DNA of 11,017 nt, taken from the NCBI GenBank assembly GCA_023230525.1, contig JALNXE010000127.1, positions 1-11,017 on the forward strand, in the 5' to 3' direction. Source of the DNA: Desulfobulbaceae bacterium. Its GTDB lineage: Bacteria; Desulfobacterota; Desulfobulbia; Desulfobulbales; SURF-16. Both the position numbers and the translations under genes were made by a program. Shown one piece after another: positions 7,182 to 11,017 of the stretch; the first letter of the stretch is position 1; each line of letters begins with the position of its first letter. The notes beneath the pieces were generated by a model that saw only the letters and a list, made by a program, of their open reading frames with translations, was not told the origin of the DNA and ran no database searches.

Positions 7182-7790
7182 ATGAAAATCGCAAAAATCT
7201 CTACCCTGGCACTCGGACTGGGCGCCATGCTGCTGCTGTCCGAGGCCCACGCCGCCACCCTGTCGATCTCGCCCACCGGCTCCTTCGATGCCCAGGGGGA
7301 TTCCATCATTAAATACGATGTGTATTATAATGCCCAGCCGGGTGATGGGCCCGTCACCTACGAGTCCTGGGATTTCGACATGGGCTGGGACACCACCGAG
7401 CTGGCCAACCCGGTAATCAGCAATGTGCCGGCTTATTCGATCGTAGAAGTAAGCGCCCCCGGCACCATCAATGACAGCTTTTTCTCCCTGGGGTCGTCCA
7501 CGGATGTCCAGTTCACCCCGGGGAACTCCTATCTGCTTACCTCGGTGAGCTTTGATATTCTTCAGCCGCCTCAGGTGTTTGACGGCCAGCCGGATTTCTG
7601 GACCGTGGATCAACAGGGCGATATCCTGGCCGGTTTTTTGAACAACCAGGGGGACATCATTCAGCTGGGCCAGGCCAACGGCGCCGATGTGGGCGTCCGC
7701 GCCTCCGTGGTGCCGCTGCCCGGGGCGGTCTGGCTGCTGGGTGCAGGCCTGGCCGGCCTGGCCGGGCTGCGCAAAAGGGTAATGGCCTAG
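7182..7790 (+). CDS. VPLPA/PEP-CTERM sorted surface protein with a cohesin-like middle domain
   Basis: 202 residues. The ATG is preceded at good spacing by AGAGGAG (7168-7174). The signal peptide likely ends at AHA (residue 24). The C-terminus is VPLPGAVWLLGAGLAGLAGLRKR (sorting motif 177-181, hydrophobic helix, RKR 197-199), the exosortase-recognised VPLPA/PEP-CTERM architecture; such proteins are exported, held in the inner membrane and cut or transferred to the envelope or matrix. The 150-residue middle has no cysteine. Its beta-strand pattern includes ESWDFDMGWDTTEL (61-74) and LLTSVSFDI (118-126), which resemble the 'F-x-L-x-Y-D-x-x-x-L' and 'L-x-x-V-x-F-x-I' features of cohesin domains. 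With the dockerin-tailed oxidase directly upstream, an anchoring or scaffold role is a reasonable hypothesis. The sorting signal is clear; the cohesin assignment is inference without a profile search. No exosortase gene is in the window. Confidence -1.
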   Translation: MKIAKISTLALGLGAMLLLSEAHAATLSISPTGSFDAQGDSIIKYDVYYNAQPGDGPVTYESWDFDMGWDTTELANPVISNVPAYSIVEVSAPGTINDSFFSLGSSTDVQFTPGNSYLLTSVSFDILQPPQVFDGQPDFWTVDQQGDILAGFLNNQGDIIQLGQANGADVGVRASVVPLPGAVWLLGAGLAGLAGLRKRVMA

Positions 7791-7808
7791 ATTTTCTGCA
7801 GCAGGCTG

Positions 7809-7838
7809 CCCGGAGGGGACGAAGTCGTTCCCTCCGGG
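7809..7838 (+). terminator. Hairpin after the sorted-protein gene (weak terminator candidate)
   Basis: CCCGGAGGG (7809-7817) pairs with CCCTCCGGG (7830-7838). Four more pairs inside (GACG with CGTT, including one G-T) give a 13-bp stem with an AAGT loop. It lies 18 nt after the stop codon. No T-run follows, so it may act as an mRNA 3' stabiliser or need another factor to terminate. Confidence -1.
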
Positions 7839-7885
7839 GCGCCTCTGGTGCCTGCCACAGTCACCATCAGCAACTGGAGACAATC

Positions 7886-7971
7886 ATGCAAGTGGAAACC
7901 TATTTATTCTTTGCCACGCCAATGTCCGCATCGGCAAAACCATCCTGCTGGTTTCAGATGGCCGCTGTGAA
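7886..7971 (+). pseudogene. Remnant of a PhnB/VOC-family (glyoxalase-fold) gene
   Basis: An ATG with GGAG 6 nt upstream begins MQVETYLFF, the usual first residues of PhnB-like VOC proteins, where a GRCEEAL-type segment would follow. Instead, after about 2 nt the sequence continues in another frame (from 7915) as HANVRIGKTILLVSDGRCE. This matches the later 'HASFRIGDT..MASDGRCEG' strand of the same family. So roughly the middle 50-60 residues are deleted with a frame change. The rest of the C-terminus is missing, because the sequence passes at once into the tandem repeat and transposase-associated motif. Nothing resembling the lost C-terminus is seen after the transposase. The family match is from memory of conserved sequence, not a search. 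Confidence -1.
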
Positions 7972-7974
7972 GCG

Positions 7975-7998
7975 CGCCATGGGGTCCGCCATGGGGTC
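7975..7998 (+). repeat. 12-bp perfect tandem duplication upstream of the transposase
   Basis: CGCCATGGGGTC occurs twice head to tail (7975-7986 and 7987-7998). The second copy runs directly into the transposase-associated motif. The first copy abuts the truncated PhnB-like remnant, so the duplication marks the junction between host and element-linked DNA. It could come from insertion or from slippage. Confidence -1.
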
Positions 7999-8015
7999 AA
8001 ATCTTTACTCTTGAC
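7993..8015 (+). promoter_or_regulatory. Transposase-associated upstream motif GGGGTCA-N11-TTGAC
   Basis: The segment has GGGGTCA (7993-7999), 11 nt, then TTGAC (8011-8015); GTCAA and TTGAC can pair as an imperfect inverted repeat. From memory, sequences of this kind recur in front of Y1/REP-type transposase genes in Deltaproteobacteria. It could be a recognition hairpin for the transposase. TTGACATTC might also act as a -35-like element, but no good -10 follows before the ATG at 8045. Confidence -1.
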
Positions 8016-8044
8016 ATTCCCCTGAGGACGACATAAAAGAAAAC

Positions 8045-9094
8045 ATGGCAAGACCACTGCGCATCCAATATCCGGGGGCTGTTTATCACATCACCAACCG
8101 GGGCAACGAGCGGAAGGCTATATTCCGTGATGATAACGACCGCCAGCGCTTCCTGGAGATCCTGGCCCAGTCTGTCGCTACGTATCAGGTGGTCATTCAC
8201 AGCTTTGTCCTGATGTCCAACCACTATCATCTGCTGGTCGAGACGCCGCTGGGTAATCTTGCCGAATTCATGCGGCATTTCAACATCACCTATACCTCTC
8301 ATTTCAACCGCCGCCATAAACGGGTGGGGCATCTCTTCCAGGGCCGGTATAAATCTGTGCTCATCGACAAGGAGTCCTATCTTTCCGCCGTGTCAAAATA
8401 TATCCACCTCAACCCTGTCAAGGTCAAAGGCCTGCTGAGCAAGCCCGCGGAGGAAAAGCTCAGCTATCTCTTTGCTTATCAATGGAGCAGCCTGCCGGGG
8501 TTTACGAATCTAGAAAAGAGAGACAAATGGGTTGAGTACGGGGTGGTGCTGCAGGAGTATGGCGGGGATAACGCCCCGGGAAGAAAGGAGTATCTCCAGC
8601 AGCTTAAGGCGGGTGTGACAAAGGGAATTCCCATAAAAGAGAATGTAATCGGGCAAAGTATTCTGGGTGACGCTCGATTTGTCGCCCGGATAAAAGAGAC
8701 TTTTCTGGACAGCAGCAAAAATCGTGAACAGCCCGCCCTGGGCAGCTTGCATAGTTATCTGGCCAAGGAGAAGATACTTGCCCAGCTTGCTGTTGCAACG
8801 CAAAAAACCGTGGATGAGGTGATCAAGAGTAAAGGCGAAACCCGGCAGATTGCCATGGATCTGCTTTATCGCCTCGGCGGCATGAAAAACAAAGAGATCG
8901 GCGAGATGCTGGGGGTTGACTACAGCACGGTGAGCCTGAACCGCAAAAGATTAAAAGAAAAACGCAATATAGACAAAGAGTTGAACCTGGCCATCAGTGC
9001 AATTGAGAATATTTTATCAAAGAAAAAGATTTGCCCCCCCCTCCCAACCATCCCCAAGGAAACATTCTCTGAAACAGTTTGTCTTATATTTTAA
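8045..9094 (+). CDS. REP-associated tyrosine transposase (RAYT, Y1_Tnp) with DnaA-C-like C-terminal domain
   Basis: 349 residues starting MARPLRIQYPGAVYHITNRG, the standard opening of this family. The HUH metal-binding motif is H60-Y-H62 within MSNHYHLLVE. VGHLFQGRYKSVLID (94-108) and YLSAVSKYIHLNP (112-124) follow; the catalytic tyrosine should be Y112 or Y119. These enzymes cut and join single-stranded DNA at REP-like hairpins and are usually single-copy, domesticated or slowly mobile genes. Residues ~245-310 carry a helix-turn-helix region (KEIGEMLGVDYSTVSLNRKRL, 283-302) like the DNA-binding C-terminal domain of DnaA, a known extra domain in one RAYT group. All key residues are present and the frame is intact. 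No strong Shine-Dalgarno is seen (GAGGA at 8024-8028 is too far), which fits low expression. Confidence -1.
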   Translation: MARPLRIQYPGAVYHITNRGNERKAIFRDDNDRQRFLEILAQSVATYQVVIHSFVLMSNHYHLLVETPLGNLAEFMRHFNITYTSHFNRRHKRVGHLFQGRYKSVLIDKESYLSAVSKYIHLNPVKVKGLLSKPAEEKLSYLFAYQWSSLPGFTNLEKRDKWVEYGVVLQEYGGDNAPGRKEYLQQLKAGVTKGIPIKENVIGQSILGDARFVARIKETFLDSSKNREQPALGSLHSYLAKEKILAQLAVATQKTVDEVIKSKGETRQIAMDLLYRLGGMKNKEIGEMLGVDYSTVSLNRKRLKEKRNIDKELNLAISAIENILSKKKICPPLPTIPKETFSETVCLIF

Positions 9095-9195
9095 GAGCAA
9101 GCAGTCCATGGAGGGAAATTACTCCATACGGACGAGCACTCTGAGATTAAGCTTGATGTTTTTCCTTCCTCGAGATTTGCAATGGAGGTATCGCG

Positions 9196-9735
9196 ATGGA
9201 TATTAAAAAAACAAGTTCGATCCTGGACCAGATGAAGAGCTTTGCGGCTCAGCAAGGGAAACAGAAAGATAACACGCAGTCCGCCGCCATGACACGAGTG
9301 AGCCTGCAAACCTCCAGTTTTACCCAATTCCGCCTGGAGACCCAGCAGGAATCAGCTAAAAGTTTCGAGGCCCAAAACGGGCTTTCCCATCTTATCAACC
9401 AGACTGATTTTGACGTCTCCCAACTGCAATATAATAACAAATCCATTCTGGAACTGAGCCCGGAAGAGGCGACCAAACTGGTAAGTGAGGATGGCTATTG
9501 GGGAATCGACAAAACATCGCAGCGACTGGCTGATTTTGTCCTGAACGGTTCCGGTGAGGATATGGGCAAACTGCGAGCCGGACGGGAAGGAATTCTCCAA
9601 GGATTCAAGGAAGCTGAAAAACTGTGGGGCGGACAACTGCCGGAGATGAGTTACAAGACCATCGATGCAGCCCTATCACGCATTGACGGGAAAATAAAAG
9701 AGCTGGGCGGCGCGGTTGTTGACACCACTGCCTGA
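9196..9735 (+). CDS. Small soluble protein of unknown function
   Basis: 179 residues, ATG with GGAGG (9184-9188) 7 nt upstream. No signal peptide, membrane segment or cysteine, so it is probably cytoplasmic. The first ~70 residues are rich in Ser, Thr and Gln and look disordered. Residues ~85-175 look folded and conserved-like, with LSPEEATKLVSEDGYWGI, TSQRLADFVLNGSGEDM and REGILQGFKEAEKLWGGQLP, and are mostly helical. I recall similar tails (SEDGYWG...TSxRIADFV...GFxEAExxWGGxLP) in proteins labelled 'hydrogenase-4 component G' or hypothetical in other proteobacteria. That label says little about function, and no hydrogenase gene is present here. It stands alone, between the transposase and a long gap. 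It is a convincing gene; its function is unknown. Confidence -1.
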   Translation: MDIKKTSSILDQMKSFAAQQGKQKDNTQSAAMTRVSLQTSSFTQFRLETQQESAKSFEAQNGLSHLINQTDFDVSQLQYNNKSILELSPEEATKLVSEDGYWGIDKTSQRLADFVLNGSGEDMGKLRAGREGILQGFKEAEKLWGGQLPEMSYKTIDAALSRIDGKIKELGGAVVDTTA

Positions 9736-9755
9736 GATGACATTTCCCGTCATCT
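9735..9755 (+). terminator. Short hairpin at the stop codon of the unknown protein gene
   Basis: AGATGAC (9735-9741) pairs with GTCATCT (9749-9755) around a 7-nt loop, beginning at the last base of the TGA stop. No T-run follows, so termination activity is uncertain. Confidence -1.
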
Positions 9756-10267
9756 ATTGAGTAGAAACATAAACAGGCAAATTTTTAGCGGTTCTTGAAA
9801 ATTGTCCTGTATCAAAGAGAATGTTTTGCCCTGCTGCTCACTGAGTGATTTTCCAAATACCCGCTCCTTTTTTTAATGTGTCCGTAAAAATACCCTTGCT
9901 TTGTGCAAGTTCGTTGTGCGAGAATAATTATTAGGAGCCGTTACGAAATAACCTCGGCTTTCTGAATCATTGCGTTTTACAAGCCAGATGAGGGTATTAT
10001 TTTGTTGCAACGGCTTACTCGAGAAATCAAACCGGCTTTCCCCACCCGGAGATTCACGCCCGTACCTGGTGCACAATACGTATTGAGAGTGACGGAAAGA
10101 TCCTCAACATCCTCCTTTTTTTTGCAACATCAAGCCCGGCCCAATATCGACAGGGAGGCATAAACTGAGAACACATGCGTCCGACGCAAAAGGCTGTTCA
10201 TGGCATGAATGATTTGTGCCGGCACACCTTCAGGGCTGGGCCGCTTAACATTAAATATAAGACGATT
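9756..10267. other. Intergenic gap with small palindromes
   Basis: About 510 bp without a defensible gene on either strand. It contains an 11-bp palindrome TCACTGAGTGA (9838-9848), several T-runs not preceded by hairpins, and the 12-bp palindrome listed separately. The SpoIIAA-like frame could start earlier inside this gap (ATG at 10175 or 10205), but neither start has a well-placed ribosome binding site. Confidence -1.
10074..10085. promoter_or_regulatory. Perfect 12-bp palindrome, possible operator
   Basis: CAATACGTATTG is its own reverse complement. It lies about 190 bp before the chosen start of the SpoIIAA-like gene, in non-coding DNA, a plausible site for a dimeric regulator. No second copy is seen nearby, so chance cannot be excluded. 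Confidence -1.
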
Positions 10268-10669
10268 ATGGCCGTTGTGTATCAGATAATAGATAGACTG
10301 AAACTGGTTTATGCCAGACTGATCGGCACAGTGGATGCTGAAGCTCTTATCCGCCATTTTAAAGAGCTGAGCCAGGATGAGAGATACATCACGCCCATGA
10401 AAAAACTGGTTGATTGCCGGTACTGCGACGATTACCGGGTATCCACGGCGGAAGAACAGAAACTTGCCAGTCTCAAGGAGGTTTTCGCCGACAAATTTCG
10501 AAATGAACGCTGCGCCATCGTGGCCCCCAGCAACTTACTCTACGGCTCAAACCGCGCATTCCAGGAACAGAGTTTCGACTCGGTCATCGAGACAATGGTA
10601 TTCAAAAATTTCAATGATGCCCTGGCCTGGCTGCAAATTGATATAAACTACATTGATTTGGATAAATAA
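10268..10669 (+). CDS. SpoIIAA/STAS-SEC14-like small protein
   Basis: 133 residues from the ATG at 10268. This start is chosen because the recognisable domain begins with MAVVYQIIDRLKLVYARLIG. The frame stays open back to ATG 10205 and 10175, which would add 21 or 31 residues unlike the family; a GGGAGG at 10153-10158 is too far from 10175 to settle the matter. The pattern is beta-strand YQIIDRLKLVYARLIGTVD, then helix ALIRHFKELSQD, then KKLVDCRYCDD. The later part has CAIVAPSNLLYGSNRAF and MVFKNFNDALAWLQ, the alternating strand/helix order and 'F-x-x-x-x-x-A-x-x-W-L' ending typical of SpoIIAA-like (STAS/SEC14 fold) single-domain proteins. Their function is generally unknown; a regulatory or lipid-binding role has been proposed for the fold. 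It appears monocistronic and cytoplasmic. Start choice is the weak point. Confidence -1.
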   Translation: MAVVYQIIDRLKLVYARLIGTVDAEALIRHFKELSQDERYITPMKKLVDCRYCDDYRVSTAEEQKLASLKEVFADKFRNERCAIVAPSNLLYGSNRAFQEQSFDSVIETMVFKNFNDALAWLQIDINYIDLDK

Positions 10670-11002
10670 TGGATTAATCGATTCTTTTTATCACCCCTCT
10701 CCCATCGCGCCGGATAAACCAGACATTCCCGCTTGCAGCCGTCAACTGCTGCTCCCAAACAGGCATCAGTCGCCAAAACGCTGGATGCTCACTCAAATGA
10801 CAAATGTGCATATTGTTCTTGTTGTGCCAAATGAAAATAATTATCTAACGCTTTCCGTCTGTTACATACGTGATACAAAAAAAATTATAATTACATATTG
10901 ACACAATTTTAGGGAGTTAGTATTAAATAAGTATAAATACCTATTGTGGTGTATTTTATTGCTCTAAGTATTTTTATGCACAACTTGCACAAGAGGCACA
11001 AA
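10670..11002. other. AT-rich intergenic region
   Basis: About 330 bp, clearly more AT-rich than the rest, especially after 10800. A frame at 10653-10901 overlaps the previous gene and looks random. The region holds the promoter listed at 10898-10926. I see no convincing terminator for the SpoIIAA-like gene; AATCGATT followed by five T (10676-10688) is the nearest feature. Confidence -1.
10898..10926 (+). promoter_or_regulatory. Sigma70-like promoter for a downstream gene
   Basis: A perfect -35 TTGACA (10898-10903) is separated by 17 bp from TATTAA (10921-10926), which matches 4 of 6 bases of the -10 consensus. The surrounding DNA is AT-rich. Transcription would begin near 10933, leaving a leader of about 70 nt before the ATG at 11003. 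Confidence -1.
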
Positions 11003-11017
11003 ATGGAAAACTCAAAA
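11003..11017 (+). CDS. Possible first codons of the next gene (cut by window end)
   Basis: ATG at 11003 followed by four open codons (MENSK). AAGAGG (10991-10996) sits 6 nt upstream, and a good promoter lies about 75 nt before it. Too little is visible to say anything about the product, and the start itself may be chance. Confidence -1.

Larger units (their letters stand above)
7975..9094 (+). mobile_element. REP-associated tyrosine transposase unit (boundaries approximate)
   Basis: The unit consists of the tandem repeat, the GGGGTCA...TTGAC motif and the Y1-type transposase gene. The left limit is taken where homology to the PhnB-like remnant stops. No right end, inverted repeat partner or matching target duplication is visible after 9094, so the right limit is simply the end of the gene. 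Confidence -1.

Noticed and set aside
7886..8014. Short intact frame MQVETYLFF... running to a stop in the transposase-associated motif, as a real small protein
   Set aside because: After nine residues the family-like sequence continues in another frame and the rest reads through the tandem repeat, so it is better explained as a decayed gene than as a functional peptide.
10653..10901. 82-codon frame overlapping the end of the SpoIIAA-like gene
   Set aside because: It has no ribosome binding site, its translation is random-looking, and it spans the terminator/promoter region up to the -35 box.
1..11017. CRISPR arrays, tRNA or rRNA genes, c-di-GMP or other riboswitches
   Set aside because: No regularly spaced repeats, cloverleaf-like segments or conserved riboswitch cores were recognised on reading both strands; a covariance-model scan would be needed to exclude weak ones.

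Overview
The window reads as a chromosomal segment of an anaerobic, GC-rich bacterium, most likely a sulfate- or metal-reducing member of the Desulfobacterota/Desulfuromonadota (former Deltaproteobacteria). This is inferred from gene content: iron-sulfur/flavin electron-transfer subunits of the Flx/AsrAB type, a giant OmpB/MofA-like multicopper oxidase, a VPLPA/PEP-CTERM (exosortase) sorted protein and a REP-type tyrosine transposase. No rRNA, tRNA or species-specific marker is present, so the taxon is not proven.

Layout. (1) 2-2289: the 3' end of a tightly packed plus-strand operon. It holds the C-terminus of a double 4Fe-4S protein, an AsrA-like 4Fe-4S protein with a GTG start, and an AsrB/PyrK-like FAD/NAD(P)/2Fe-2S protein. 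A strong intrinsic terminator follows at 2325-2381. The set fits an Flx-type NAD(P)H:ferredoxin/heterodisulfide electron-transfer module whose Hdr partners would lie upstream, outside the window. (2) 2382-3230: about 850 bp with no convincing gene; it holds fragmentary reading frames and a short motif resembling the one in front of the transposase. (3) 3231-7082: a secreted multicopper oxidase of 1283 residues with all four copper motifs, then a fibronectin III domain and a two-repeat dockerin. (4) 7112-7149: a UUCG-capped hairpin. (5) 7182-7790: a signal-peptide protein ending in a VPLPG sorting/anchor segment, whose middle looks like a cohesin fold. (6) 7886-7971: remains of a PhnB/VOC-family gene, deleted internally and cut at its 3' side where transposase-associated sequence begins. 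(7) 7975-9094: a REP-associated tyrosine transposase with a DnaA-C-like C-terminal domain, preceded by a 12-bp tandem duplication. (8) 9196-9735: a small soluble conserved-looking protein. (9) 10268-10669: a SpoIIAA/STAS-like small protein. (10) 10670-11017: AT-rich DNA with a sigma70-like promoter and what may be the first codons of another gene.

How the parts may work together. The most interesting point is regions 3-5. A dockerin-tailed extracellular copper enzyme sits next to a membrane-sorted protein that looks cohesin-like. If the two domains bind each other, this would be a two-gene, cellulosome-style way of fixing a metal- or phenol-oxidising (or metal-respiration) enzyme to the cell surface. 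The dockerin and the sorting signal are read directly from sequence. The cohesin assignment rests on pattern only, and the interaction is a hypothesis.
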